A program made the translations under genes and the position numbers. Under the pieces are notes generated by a model. That model worked only from the letters and a program-made list of their open reading frames with translations, searched no databases and was not told the DNA's origin. From contig OX335651.1 of NCBI GenBank assembly GCA_946894095.1, positions 8,640,501 to 8,704,500 on the forward strand: 64,000 nt of DNA, written 5' to 3'. This document shows positions 43,474 to 54,639 of the stretch, piece by piece (position 1 is the stretch's first letter; every line of letters begins with the position of its first letter). Source of the stretch: Incurvaria masculella. Its lineage: Eukaryota; Arthropoda; Insecta; Lepidoptera; Incurvariidae.

Positions 43474-43602
43474 ATTAATTAAAGTATACTCTTCCTTGCT
43501 AAGCAGTACAGTCGTTATTTCAACGAATTGATCGTTAAACAATGATACATTAATTAAAGAAAGAAAACTGTAAAAATAACCACTTTATAAAATATAGAGC
43601 AA
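43474..43602 (+). repeat. Diverged copy of the AGTAAATATACTTTTT repeat
   Basis: AAAGTATACTCTTCCTTGCT, AAGCAGTACAGTCG, CATTAATTAAAGAAAGAAAA and ACCACTTTATAAAATATA follow the order of 22552-22706 with many substitutions. Confidence 0.55.
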
Positions 43603-43611
43603 GTAACATTC

Positions 43612-43687
43612 TGAGAGTGCAAGACTTGAACCAGAAAGTAAACCTTTCGCAGGCAATGCGTTTACCCATTCTGCCACCTGCTGTTTA
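43612..43687 (-). repeat. tRNA-like sequence (tRNA relic or SINE head)
   Basis: Minus strand reads AGCAGGTGGCAGAATGGGTA (A-box-like) and, about 40 nt later, TCTGGTTCAAGTCTTGC (B-box-like). The outer ends do not pair into an acceptor stem, so it is not a functional tRNA gene. No SINE body from the other families follows. Confidence 0.45.
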
Positions 43688-44439
43688 CCCAAAACTCGAA
43701 ATATTCTTCAGACCCTTCTCCGCTGGTAAATCGATGCCTCCTCCTAATAACATTCTTTAAGGATTTACCTGAGTTGCGCACATTGTCTGCAAATATTTAA
43801 CATTCAAACATATTGACTTGTTCACCAAAATGAAGTATGTCCTTGCTTCGGAGTCGATTCTGCGTACAGTTCAAATTAACCAAAATATTTTTGGTTGGCA
43901 CCTTTGTCACAGAAATTATACGGCCTTCATAAAATCATATTTCATAATCATGAAAGAAACCCTTCATAAAATACATCGCATGTTAAATAAAATAAAATAC
44001 ATGAGCTATGTAGCTCAATCAATCCTTCTCCAATAGTCTGAAGAACAATCCAGTTACATCCAACAACAAGGGGCAATTACTATCCAATAGCGAAACAGTT
44101 ATTCCATTAGGTTCAAAGGGGACCATTTATTAGCTTGTTTTTGTCTGGTAGAGAGCTCGTTCGCAGGCAGCGTCTGGCAATTTAATCACATAATGATCCT
44201 TTAGCACGAACTGCACTCATCGAGACCATTTTCTTAAATGTATCTAATTAGTATCGAACCTTTTGTATCTAGATGGATTATGTCATTAGATACTAGTTTC
44301 TTGTTATTAGTATCATGCAATTTCACTTGTTCACTATTTGAATATATTTTATACTTCTAAATGTCTCAGACGACTTAAAATCATTGGTAAACATGTGATG
44401 TGGTGGATCATGGTAAACATTACATGTTGTTTTTTGGGT
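43688..44439. other. No gene recognised
   Basis: AT-rich. The 72-codon plus frame at 43818-44036 shows no domain. Confidence 0.4.
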
Positions 44440-44630
44440 AACTAGAATACCATACCTACTGTCCTGATATTAACCTAAGACATCACATAGGAACAAGGTG
44501 CCATGCCAAGACCGGCCTTATATTGCTCTACGGGATTGAACTGGATGGAGATAACGGACACTTTTCCGCTTCGAGCATAGTTTATTCAATGCCATGCCAT
44601 CGTTCCGCCCCGGACGGAGTGTGTGAGAAA
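44440..44630 (-). repeat. SINE, truncated and diverged, minus strand
   Basis: Complement of the tail and body: GATATTAACCTAAGACATCA, AGGTGCCATGCCAAGACCGG, GAACTGGATGGAGATAACGG, CCGCTTCGAGCATAG and CGCCCCGGACGG. Confidence 0.7.
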
Positions 44631-44713
44631 GGGAAATCACCGTTTTCAATCCACGTATAAGAAATCCCTTATTTGTATGAGTCTGTTAAATCGGCCCATT
44701 AGGTTAGTTTCTG

Positions 44714-44992
44714 AAAAACCGACCAAGTGCGAGTGGGACTCGCACACGAATGGTTCCGTACCCGTAAGATTTAACCCAAACAAATCACGTATCCTTTATG
44801 GTGGCCCCCTTTATTTTTTATTTATTTTTTATTTTTACGTCGTTATAATGGCAACACTAATACAAACTCTGTGAAAATTTCAGCTGAAAATGAGATACAA
44901 CCCTGTGACAGACGAACGGAGGGACGGATGGACAGACAGCAGAGGCTTAGTTATAGGGTTCCGTTTGGCACCCCTTGGATACGGTTCCGGCA
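44714..44992 (+). repeat. GTTCCGTACC-family element, diverged
   Basis: AAACCGACCAAGTGCGAGTG, GGACTCGCACACGAATGGTT, TTCAGCTG, GAGATACAACCCTGTGACAG, an interrupted GGAC run and GGCTTAGTTATAGGGTTCCG. A block near the TACCTATTACGGTTCA region is deleted. Confidence 0.8.
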
Positions 44993-45449
44993 ACAATTTT
45001 TTTCCAAGTATTTAAAAAGGTGTCTTTTTTCCTTTGCCTTTTTCTAGAAGCACCACCTCGAAATAAATGTAAAAATAACTGAACTAAATTGATTTAGTGA
45101 AGCTAGAGGTGGTAACAAGGCATTTAAATTTGGGTGTTTGTTAAGAGGACTAGCACTATATTGGTCGGGTGCGTTGCATTAATAACGATTTATTCGGCGC
45201 TGCTACCGACAGCGGAGCTTGAAAATGTAATCGGAGATGAATTTTGATTTACAGAGCTATCGCGAAGAGTTACTGCCGTGGGCTTTGTAACACTGTACAC
45301 TGCAATTCAACGTGGCAATTGCACGTACAGTCTTTAAACAAGTTGCACCCCCAATAAATTCATATTTATTGCGGTCGGGCGTCCCGAAGGCACCCGGTTT
45401 TTCTGATTTGATCCACTACGGTAACGTATAATTTATTATATAACGAGGC
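44993..45449. other. No gene recognised
   Basis: Spacer between a short repeat and a LINE remnant; no feature supported. Confidence 0.4.
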
Positions 45450-45732
45450 GAACCGCCGACGTACCAGAGTAGTCGATATTGGACACCGGGTGGATAAGCT
45501 CAAGTGGCAGTGGGCTAGTCAAATCAACCGAAGAGACGACGACCGTTGGAGTAACTGTGTCCTAAACTGGCGGCCGTGGACCGGACAACGGAGTGTGGGA
45601 AGACCACCCGCCAGGTGGGACGACGACATCAAGTGCGTCGGTAGAAAGCAGTGGTTCCATACCGCTGCGGGCCGGAAGGACTGGAGAAAAATGGGTGAGG
45701 CGTATGTCCAGCAGTGGACGCAAACACGCTGA
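45450..45732 (+). pseudogene. C-terminal fragment of a LINE reverse transcriptase (RTE-like)
   Basis: Reads in one open frame: RRTRVVDIGHRVDKLKWQWA, then SQINRRDDDRWSNCVLNWRP, TGQRSVGRPPARWDDDIKCV and WRKMGEAYVQQWTQTR before TGA at 45730-45732. KWQWAGHIxRR, WRPRTGxRSVGRPPTRWxDD and GEAYVQQW are hallmarks of the ORF2 end of a LINE type very common in Lepidoptera and often labelled endonuclease-reverse transcriptase. Everything upstream (endonuclease, RT core) is missing. The frame is still intact, so the insertion is not old. Confidence 0.8.
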
Positions 45733-45897
45733 CTTCCTGACTGATAATATATTATTTGTCATTACCTCGAATTTAATTAATGGCCGAGCGAGCGCGATCG
45801 CAAGCAATATCCGTTACAGCTTAGGCAAACATGCTATCGTTTGTCTGTCCAGATGTCCGGCTGTTCTCTTCTTTAGGTCGCATTTGTCAACCGATTC

Positions 45898-46125
45898 AAT
45901 TCGCCAGCCTCGGTGCCCAGTGGCGCGACGCCTTGTGGTTAGATAAGCTTGGTGGAGCAACTGTGAGCGCGGCTAAGTTCAAGGTGGGTGACAGTTTTAA
46001 ACCGTTGAGGATGGCCGTGGTTCAGATTACACGTAAAACGATAGGTTCCTTACTTACTAGGTGGTAGGGTAAGTCCCGGCCTGATTGGTACCATCGCATT
46101 GAATGATGATGAGTACCTTGCCAAG
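45898..46125 (+). repeat. SINE with 5S-rRNA-like head, 3'-truncated
   Basis: Head: GGTGGAGCAACTGTGAGCGC, GGCTAAGTTCAAGGTGGGTG, AC. Junction and body: GAGGATGGCCGTGGTTCAGA, TTACACGTAAAACGATAGG, CTAGGTGGTAGGGTAAGTCC and GGTACCATCGCATTGAATGA. The tail is replaced by an inverted SINE starting at about 46128. Confidence 0.8.
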
Positions 46126-46127
46126 AC

Positions 46128-46290
46128 CTTCTTTTTTTATGAAACTAGATAGCTACTAACAAATGTTATGATATTAGCCTAAAACACCTAGGTAACTAGG
46201 TGATTTGCCAGGACCTTCCCTAAATTGCTTAGCTACATTGAACTGAATGGAAAACCCGGACAATTTTCATTACAGATTCACTAGCGCCAT
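46128..46290 (-). repeat. SINE tail, inverted next to the preceding SINE
   Basis: ATGTTATGATATTAGCCTAA, AACACCTAGGTAACTAGGTG, TTGCCAGGACCTTCCC, CATTGAACTGAATGGAAAAC and CCGGACAATTTTCATT form the complement of the shared tail. With 45898-46125 it makes a head-to-head arrangement. Confidence 0.72.
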
Positions 46291-46534
46291 CTATTGAGGT
46301 TGCGTTGGGACGAGATCAGGTGCTGTCAGTCTAGGGGAGCGTCGTGTCGATGGTTTGCGGCCATGTTGGACGGGACACTTTTGGAAGTCAACATGCAGCG
46401 CACCACGTTTCCGACGAATCGCTATTGTTCCGCGTAATCTTGTAACTTTAACCCCTTATTATAATTGCCTTTGATTTGATCACTTTGCCAAATTAAATAA
46501 TCTAAACTTATTTTTTTGTAAAAATACCATAGAT

Positions 46535-47360
46535 CCCAAGTTGGAGCACAACAAGGAGATCCTCTGGGCCTCTCATCTTCAGCTTATCAATCCATCCAAT
46601 AATTGAAGCACCAACATCCGAACTTAAGGTGGCCCAACCCGCTCATTTCCCCATACAAAAGGGGAAAGAAGATCACGCCTATATTTCTTGTCAGAGATCC
46701 AAAATTTTGCTCAATATAGCTTTATTTGATTGAACTAGATGTCTGATGACCATTGGCATTGTAAAATTGTGTTTGGTTTCCAAGTTATAACGTCCGAAAG
46801 TTCGGATTTTTCGCGCGTTTTATACAATTACTTTGGAGGTGGATTACGCAATGATAAAGTAAGAACATCTTAAAAAGATTAGTCATCAGACATAGCTTGT
46901 TTAATCAAGATTTATAATCTATTTGGTTTTTGTTAGATTTTTTACTACAGCGGTCGTGGTTTACTTTTAGCTATAAGTCGTTTTGAAATTAAAATTTTCG
47001 TAAATCTTACCAAATCATACACTATGCACATTGTCTTTTTTGTGGACAGGTTGCATCTTCCTCATAACGGAGCCTGTCTTATTCTTAGAAACAGAGAAGG
47101 TCCCAGAGCGCAACAGCACGGTTTTGTACCGTGCCCGCAAATGAGTTGAGGCCGCCGGGTTGGGCCACCTTAACATGGATAGTTAATTAACACTGAGACG
47201 TTCAGCGGAAAATGTTTTAAAAGACCTATAAAAAAATTTGCAGAATTCAAATCCTTTGGGCTTGAATTCAATGCTTGCAAATGTGAACTAATATTTTTAT
47301 CAAATTACGACAACGATGTACATTCGCAATTTAAAAAAAAAAATTCCCAATTTATCGAAA
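46535..47360 (+). pseudogene. Reverse transcriptase remnant of the 10218-11138 family, split by a TTAA transposon
   Basis: The left piece (46537-46623) reads QVGAQQGDPLG and, after a one-base deletion, PLIFSLSIHPIIEAPTSEL, the RT segment with the QQGDPLGP motif. The right piece (47174-47360) reads SAENVLKDL then, after a stop and frame change, EFKSFGLEFNACKCELIFLS, the segment that follows the catalytic YxDD motif in such RTs. The catalytic box itself is eroded. Between them lies transposon copy 4 (46624-47173). Joining the flanks at the TTAA gives continuous order, so the transposon landed in an existing RT copy. From memory, the QQGDPLGP...GLEFNxxKCE type belongs with the C-terminal domain at 10218-11138 and 2025-2170. 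Confidence 0.75.
46624..47173 (-). mobile_element. TTAA-type inverted-repeat transposon, copy 4 (complete), inside an RT remnant
   Basis: TTAA at 46624-46627 and 47170-47173. Termini GGTGGCCCAACCCG and CGGGTTGGGCCACC. The interior is the complement of copies 2, 3 and 6. The surrounding RT relic allows the empty site to be read, which supports duplication of exactly TTAA on insertion. Confidence 0.9.
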
Positions 47361-47390
47361 TTACTGATCTTAGCTATTTATGTTTAACTA

Positions 47391-47800
47391 GCTGTGCCCG
47401 CAGCTCCGCTCGCGTTAAAGTCCGATTCTATCATATAGTCTGCTCGCCGCCCACGTTAGGATGATGAAGATAAAATTTTCAGTGAATTAAATTCGGTTCA
47501 GAATGTCCCGAGTTTAAACAGATATACAGGACTAACTACTGAATGAAAACAATAACGACTGCAATGTTGCATTTACTAATAGTTAAGCAATACCCACGAT
47601 TTTCCAAACAAAAAAATTGTTGGCATTAGCATTTACATCTAAGTATGTATTTCATTATTTTGGACGCAAGCGATATTTCTTTGCGGATTCTCCCTTGATC
47701 TATCTGTTTATGACGTAGTGTAGTTTAACTACCAAAAGTTTAAATAAATTAAATCAAATCAAATAGCATTGCCTGTATATCTGTTTAAACAAGGTATTTC
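47391..47800 (+). repeat. CTAGCTG-type element, diverged
   Basis: TTTAACTAGCTGTGCCCGCA and GCTCCGCTCGCGTTAAAGTC mark the left end, the pattern I know from short Lepidopteran repeats. The interior (ATACAGGACTAACTACTGAA) differs from 13619 and 30026, so it is another subfamily. The right end is uncertain. Confidence 0.55.
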
Positions 47801-48245
47801 CTACTATATTATCGCTCTTCAATATTGTGACGCAGACAATACAATGCAATCAGGAAACGACAACTTTAGGCGGCGCCAATATTCCACTTGATGTCTCGAA
47901 TAAATTACGCTGGACGGTGGGCGGGCGGCGGCGGCGGCATGTTGTCCCGACACAGCCTGGGCGGCGACGCGTTATCGTAAGCTGCAGCCTGGGCGGGCGG
48001 AAAATCCGCGCCTAGCCCTGCAACTGGCCAGCTTACACTACCTATCAAGTTAATTAAAACGGTTATGGGCACATAAACTTCATGACCCTCCATTTCAACC
48101 GGCTTGATATGTCGTTAAATTAGCTTGCAACAACTGGCTCGATGCTCGACAGCCAATAAAAATAAGCTTTGCGAACTTCTTTTACGGTGAGTTATAAGCG
48201 TGTTTCGAAAAACATTATTTTTTATTGTTTGCGACGAAATTTTCT
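47801..48245. other. GC-rich patch, no gene recognised
   Basis: 47910-48020 is GC-rich with GGCGGGCGGCGGCGGCGGC and short frames open on both strands. No splice-flanked frame stands out. It could be an exon or regulatory DNA of a neighbouring gene. Confidence 0.25.
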
Positions 48246-48401
48246 TACACTATGCACATTGTCTTTTTTGTGGACATGTTGCATCTTACTCATCACGGAG
48301 CCCGTATTTTTCTTTGAAACATAGAAGGTCCCAGAGCGCAACACAACAGTTTTGTGCCGTGCCCACGAATGAGTAAGTCCCGCCGGGTTGGGAAACCTTA
48401 A
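48246..48401 (-). mobile_element. TTAA-type transposon, copy 5 (one end only, diverged)
   Basis: CACTATGCACATTGTCTTTT, TTGTGGACATGTTGCATC, GAAGGTCCCAGAGCGCAACA and CGCCGGGTTGGGAAACCTTA then A. The terminus carries substitutions (GGGAAACC for GGGCCACC) and the other half is missing, so this copy is older than the other five. Confidence 0.8.
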
Positions 48402-51101
48402 GTATCGGTTTGGCTAGAAGACGGAATTTAATTTAGCTGAAATTTAATATTAATTTAGTACAACGATAATGTTACCAACATTGTTTTTACATGATTGACG
48501 ATTGAAAGAACGTTCGTTTCATAATTCTTAATTTCATTTTTACTCTTTTAGAAAAAAACAATTGTAAATAATATTACATCTAGAAACAAAATACAAAAAT
48601 GAATGATTTCTTTGTGGTAAAAACTTTAATAATTTCGATACATCTTAGCAAACAAATAACATGATAAATCAGTGCTATTTTGTATACAGAGGAATCATTA
48701 CTTCGATTAGAAAATATATACGGTATATTCTTTGGCAGGCAATATTCTGTAAAATAAGACGCATCATAAAATCCAATAAGGTCCAAACGCCATACCGTCC
48801 AAAACATTTTGAATACGTATTTTTGGACTTTATATGGGAAAAATAGCTAATAAATGTTTGTTATCATAATTTAAGTTGAGAATATCTGGATATATGTGTT
48901 CCAAGCCAGCGAATCGGTAAGACTTCTCACTTCCAAAATATATTCACAAAGTTATCCGGTATCACACTCAATGGGGAGGTTTATCCTATTACACAAATAT
49001 TATCAACAGAACACTCAAAAGGCGAGTCGAAATTAACAGCGAACCTTCATAAATTTCATTCGTTATTAGAAAATTACATTATTTTCCCTCTACTGAGTCG
49101 AAGAACACGACTAATTTACACTCTCGTGGTAATTGTGCGTATTTTGCAAAACAACTCCAAGAGAGTGGGAGGTAAGTGTAATTATATTTACCAAATTACC
49201 TTGTTTATAAACCGTTGTATATCAACGTTATGTGACGTTTTCCAAACCAAAATGAAAAATAAATACGTCAGTTATTTATTAACTGATTGTTAAAGTTACA
49301 TTTTTAATCTATTTCCGCCAAATAAAAAAATCCGTGTTAATCCGCGAAAAAAATATAATGACATGGGTGTATGTATGTACATATGTTCGTGAATAATATG
49401 TGTAGATGTGACTTATGGCTCATTGAACCACTTTGGGTATTGATTCATAATATGAATTAAAACTTAATATTTCAGGAAAACACATTCAGTAAAACTACCA
49501 TTAATTTATTGATATGCCCAGAGAAAATGTGTGCGCATACACATACACTTGTTAGATGTTTATTTAATATAATCAATTATTTTGAGTTAGATTACAACCC
49601 GTATAAAAATGTCATGAGATATCAGAAAAATACGATAGATATTATTTATAAAAATAAAAAAAACTTGATTTTTTAACATTGACAGAAACAGAGTACCGGG
49701 TAAATGATTATCTTCATCCTTTATTATATTCAATAGCTATAGATATATTACATTCGAATTTATCATGTTTAACCCTTAACTAATTCATTAATCACATCGA
49801 AAACGAACTGTCAAGAAACTTCGCGGACTTTGTTTTTCAACATTCACTAAGTATATGTTTGCAAAAATATTTACCACGGTCTACACATATAACATATTAA
49901 CGTTATTCAGTTCTAACCTATTCTACTTATTATCGCAATCTACTCTAGCCTAGAAAGCTAGGCTTAGAAGCCTGATTTCATTTATCACGAACAATACATG
50001 CCAATTGCAGCCACTTCTTCACTCATCTTAATAACTTTAAACCATACGAAACGGTAAACTATATTTATGCACAACGCATAGAGCCAATAACAATATTCAT
50101 AGTATAGTGGCAGAGAATAGCCTCTCAGAGGCTATGGAGGAGTTAGTTAATGTCACATTAGCGAGCACCTCCCGGGGGTGATAAAGATTTTCCGTGGGCT
50201 GATAATGGCGTCCCAACGCTTATCCAAGTGGGATAATTAAACCTTTCAGCCGCTCTCCCTGCCGTGCGGCCTTTGAGCAAAAACATTTAAATTATTGCTT
50301 ATGAGTTCAGCAGTTTGTTAGTTAACTTTTTTATCTAATTGAACATAGAACATTTCGCAAAATTACATTCAAACAGTATTTTTAATGATCGACTTCCCAA
50401 GTACTAGTCAAAATCATTTAATTGGGAAAAACATGCCTCCAAAATCAAATGATGTATCTTGTTCGAAATTTTTTTTAAGCGCTTTATAAGTTATATTTGT
50501 GTCCTTGAAAGTTAGAGGGAGGACACACTTTTTACGACTTCAGATATATCTCACGAGTTATTATGAACTTAAACAAAGAGCCGATTTTAAGCACCTGATT
50601 TAATAATTATCTCTTTCGAAGACCTAACTATGTACACCCCACATGCGTGTGAGCACTGGATTGGTTTTCAATCCATCAAGTATGTGCATGCATGCACCTG
50701 AGCACAAGGGCTGTGGCTCACGAGAAGACGGACGGATGGACGGACGGATGGAGAGTCGCATGGACGGACGGATAAACAGGACAGGACGATTCCTGTTCAA
50801 CCTGTTCACTGTTTCTAAATCAAACTCTTAATAGAATTGTTATGTTATTGATGGTTACGGCATTACATAACGTTTTTCCTTTTAATTAGACGTTAAACAT
50901 TTATATTTACTTTAAGTATTACAAAATGTGGCATAAAAATCACAATTACCGTAAATTAGATTTTTTTGTAAAACTTCAATTCTGCATTAATAAAATAGAA
51001 GGTAATGTATTAAGAATATGATGATTTACTAAAAATGTTACAGCTTTCATCAACATATTAGTAGTTATTTTGATGTTTAAGTTTTCTCTATTTCATTTTA
51101 C
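48402..51101. other. AT-rich stretch without recognised genes
   Basis: Contains a perfect 9-bp hairpin ATAGCCTCT-C-AGAGGCTAT (50117-50135), a less AT-rich block at 50155-50280, and GGAC/GGAT microsatellite runs at 50725-50775. No SINE or transposon of the families seen elsewhere. Confidence 0.4.
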
Positions 51102-51529
51102 AGCTCGTGGTCAAGGGGCTAGAGGACCTGCCTTTCATGCGAGAGGTCTGGGTTCAAATCCTCGCCGCGGTCATGCACCACTTTCTTTCCCTTTTTGCGT
51201 TGAATATGACCATTTCAATACGAATGCGAGCTGTTCCATGGTTCGGAACCCATGTAAAACTGTAGGGCCCTTTCCCCAACTAAGTGGTAGGGTTAAGCCC
51301 GTCGGTTTGATACCACCGCATTGGAAGAAACCATGGATGAAGCTGCAGTATAAAAAATCCATATTTTCCATCCAGTTCAATGTAGCCGTGCGCATAAAGG
51401 AAAAGTCCTGGCATAGCACCTAATTACTTCGGGAATGTGGTGAATTGGGCTTATATTATAACGGCTCTTATTATTACGGTAGGTATAGCCATATACGGTA
51501 TTAGCCATCCATGTCAGGTTCCATAAAAA
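51102..51529 (+). repeat. Full-length SINE with tRNA-like head
   Basis: AGCTCGTGGTCAAGGGGCTA (A-box-like), GGTCTGGGTTCAAATCCTCG (B box), ATGCACCACTTTCTTTCCC, GCTGTTCCATGGTTCGGAAC, CCATGTAAAACTGTAGGGCC, TTCCATCCAGTTCAATGTAG, CCGTGCGCATAAAGGAAAAG and GTATTAGCCATCCATGTCAG, with an A run at 51524-51529. It has an extra repeat-like insertion in the tail (ATTATTACGGTAGGTATAGC). Confidence 0.85.
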
Positions 51530-52430
51530 ATCGTCATTTTTGACTTTAGCTTTTTCGGTACATTAATAAATAAGAAATGATAAATGTTTATTAATGTACA
51601 CATAATTCATTTAAAAATTAAAATAAAAGTAACACGGAGCTAAATATGAAATCATAAACTTTCTTGAATCTATGAGGCGGGCTCTGGAGGCATGTCAGGA
51701 TAAGCACCAGACCACTGCTGCCGTCACAAATTATTAGTCAAAAGGTAGATGTATGCCGAAAGCACTTTGATGTCATGTCCATGCATAACGCCAAGTTACA
51801 CCGTACATGACGCAAGGCTGTGCACGCGATTATCGCGGGTCGCTGGCCTTTACACATGCTATGTCGATCGAATCAAACACATGCATGTATGTGTACCTCC
51901 ATTAGATGAAAAAATAAAAATATTAATATATAAAACTTAAAGTTCAAAGCAACCATCTCTTTTTATTTATTGACATTTTCTTGAGACAAAATGTAAATAT
52001 AAATAAAAACGTAAATAAAAATAAATAGAGTTGACGACGAGAATTGCGGAAGGATTGTATTTTTTTATGCAATCCCGTTACGAATGTTAAAGATCTTTAT
52101 GATTTTCTCTACTGATCTCTTCTAGGTTAATTTATAGTGGTTGTAAGGATTCAGTATTTATGTCTGGCAGTAGAATGTTTATAAACGTGTCAAAACCTGA
52201 GCGTACTTAGGGTAACAAATACCTGAAATGCGTACTCAAGACCGCGAAGACGTTTTGCTGCATATCACATAATTGATTTAGATTTCATTATATTTAATAT
52301 GGTGCATTTTTTATTAATACACTATTTTGGCTTTAATAAAAATGGATGGATGTATAAATAAAATTATAATATGCTCTTAGACACAGTTTTGGCACCATGT
52401 CGTGGCCTGTAGCATGCAGCGATTTTTTTT
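51530..52430. other. No gene recognised
   Basis: AT-rich; no open frame with splice support and no recognised repeat. Confidence 0.4.
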
Positions 52431-52740
52431 ACGGTAGTTGTGTGATATTAGCCATAATATCACCGTTATGATTTGACAAATTTTCATTGCAGCTTCGACC
52501 ATCTTTTTATCCAATGCGATGGTACCATCCCGGGCGGGCTTAAACCCTGCGACTCTAGTAGGGGAAGGAGACCTACAGTTTTACATGGATTCCGGACCAT
52601 TGAGCAGCGCGAATTCGCGACGAATTGCACTTATCCAACTCAGATAGAGAAAGAAAGTGGTGCATGATCGGGCGAGGATTTTAACCCAGACCTCTGGTAT
52701 GGTAGGCAAGTCCCTGCGTCACTAGGCTACGAGCCGCTCA
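52431..52740 (-). repeat. SINE with tRNA-like head, minus strand, internal deletion
   Basis: Complement of GAGCGGCTCGTAGCCTAGTG, ACGCAGGGACTTGCC, GGTCTGGGTTAAAATCCTCG, CATGCACCACTTTCTTTCTC and CTGTAGGTCTCCTTCCCC. The part between the AAGCTGCAATG block and the ATATTAGCC tail is deleted. Confidence 0.82.
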
Positions 52741-52877
52741 TAAAAAAACACAACCGCTGCACACCTTTTTCTGCACACGCAAGATCTACAAATCTTTAAT
52801 TTGTTGCTTTCATGATAAACTTGTAGTGATCGATTTTGACTGATTATGAAAATTGATAAATGTGTCTTTTTTTACAG

Positions 52878-52965
52878 GCAATCAAGCGACTTCGTCTCGT
52901 CGACCAACCGGGCGTCGACCTATCCGCCGTCGACGTTTCGCGCGTTAGTTCGCCACATGCATTAA
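52878..52965 (+). CDS. Candidate terminal exon, unidentified protein
   Basis: TGTGTCTTTTTTTACAG (AG at 52876-52877) is a good acceptor followed at once by GC-rich sequence. From 52879 the frame QSSDFVSSTNRASTYPPSTF then RALVRHMH and TAA has almost only G or C at third positions, the expected pattern of a host exon. Another frame stays open much further, to 53156 (AIKRLRLVDQPGVDLSAVD and on), but its composition is Arg/Ser-rich and less convincing. No family recognised. The sequence up to about 53150 stays GC-rich and would be a 3' untranslated region in the first reading. Confidence 0.35.
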
Positions 52966-53245
52966 GGTCGAGCGAGCGTACGCGGTGTTCGGTTAGCGTG
53001 CAGGGGCGGAGGGAGCGCTACGCTGCACCGCCTCGTACAAACCGCTCCTTGTACGCCTTAATGGCCCGTCTTACCTGCAACCACGTCGACAGCACCGCCC
53101 CCTCGCTTGGTGCCCGCTCCTTCCGGCACAACATAGAAACTGTAGTCATCTCTTGATCTTGAATTTACTGTTTTAGCTCGAACGCAATAACTTTCTATTC
53201 ATTGATCTAAGTGATTAATGTTTAGTTTTCCGTCCAGTCTGAAAA

Positions 53246-53662
53246 AACCCGGTCAAGTGCGAGTCGGACTCGTACACAAAGCGTTCCGTACCATCGTACA
53301 AGATTTAACAAAACAAATCACGTTTTTTGTATGGGCCCCCCCTTTAATTTTTATATTTTTTTTATTATACCTATTTGTTGTTATAGCGGCAATATATTCA
53401 AATTCAAATTCAAAAATCTTTATTGCAAGACATTTCTTATGCATTGTAGTCTTAAAGTAGGAAAATATGGTACAATGACTTACTCAGTTTATAGAAATGC
53501 TACCTAAACATAGGTGTGGCACATAAATACACAAACTGAAAATTTCAGCCGCCTACCTATTACGGTTCATGAGATACAGCCCTGTGACAGACGGACGGAC
53601 GGACAGAGGAGGCTTAGTAATAGGGTTCCGTTATCACCCTTTGGGTACGGAACCCTAAAAAT
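53246..53662 (+). repeat. GTTCCGTACC-family element interrupted by a 3' LINE-like fragment
   Basis: The left part (53246-53395) runs from CGGTCAAGTGCGAGTCGGAC to GTTATAGCGGCAATA. The element resumes near 53522 (ATAAATACACAAACTG) and ends with GGGTACGGAACCCTAAAAA. The insert of about 125 bp starts with ATTCAA repeats and AAAAATCTTTATTGCAAGAC, which looks like the inverted 3' end of a LINE with an oligomer tail. Confidence 0.75.
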
Positions 53663-53688
53663 GATGTGCAACTTTGTACTGTTTTAGC

Positions 53689-54077
53689 ACAGTTAAAATT
53701 CAGTCAATTATGGTAAAGTATTTCTTATTACTAATATTGTGTTACGATAAGTATATATAATGAGCCAAAACAGTTAGTATAAAACCGTTATACAGGTGTC
53801 GCAACGGTCAGTAAATTCAATGCGGGAAGTAATTATTGGGATTGAATAAACAAAACAGTTTGATAAATTATCTCTGAATACGTAAATACTCGTATAAGTA
53901 CGTACGTACCACGGAGGATAGCGTGGTACGTACTCTCAATAAAGAGTTAGACCTTCCATTCAAGGAATGCATTAATTTAATGTAAAAAATAATCTAATGT
54001 TCTAACTAATATCACACCTACAGTCATGACATTAGCCTGACACGCCACGTGGGATTTAGGTTCCATCCCAAGACCTT
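53689..54077. repeat. Duplicated block A (partner at 55081-55456)
   Basis: From ACAGTTAAAATTCAGTCAAT to AAGACCTT the two blocks agree at nearly every base; block B lacks 13 bp of block A (CAGTTAGTATAAA region). Each holds a 12-bp perfect hairpin, GTACGTACCACG / CGTGGTACGTAC (53902-53933 here), and a minus-strand SINE tail fragment (about 54000-54077). The left edge matches the AACAGTT-rich repeat at 9205 and 60533. Confidence 0.88.
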
Positions 54078-54639
54078 CCTTATCCACGGCATCAAACACG
54101 ACCACTATCCACTATCTGACTATCCACATCGAGCATTTTAATGAAATGTTAAACTCAGATATGGGGACAGTGGAAAATAAAACATCGGAGTTTAATCATT
54201 AATATTTCATGAAAATGCTTTACTTTCCGAAACAGATTCAAGACGCAACTAAACCCTGTATAACATAATGTTTTATATTTTACGACAATGTTTATTATAT
54301 CTGCACATTGAATTTACATAAGTTAGCTTGAGAAATGTTCATCAGAATTGTTCGAGGATTATCTGAAGCGTAAACCCTACATGCACCCAGGATTAGACTT
54401 TGACTTCATTTCGCTGCGCTAAAGAGCATGTGGCGTGTCTTGCGCCTACCCTGTTTAGAGATTAATTGGACTGGCGGTTTCACGACTTTACTAGTTATAA
54501 TAATTATTGAATTGAAATAGTATTAAATAAATTAAATTTACACGTAACATTTTGTTTATTACTTTATTTTCTCCATACCATTTACTACATATCACTATTA
54601 ACTAAAATATATGTTCTTATGAGGAATTGATAGCGTAAC

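Noticed and set aside
43612..43687. Functional tRNA gene on the minus strand
   Set aside because: A- and B-box-like segments exist, but no acceptor stem forms, so it is kept only as a tRNA-like relic.
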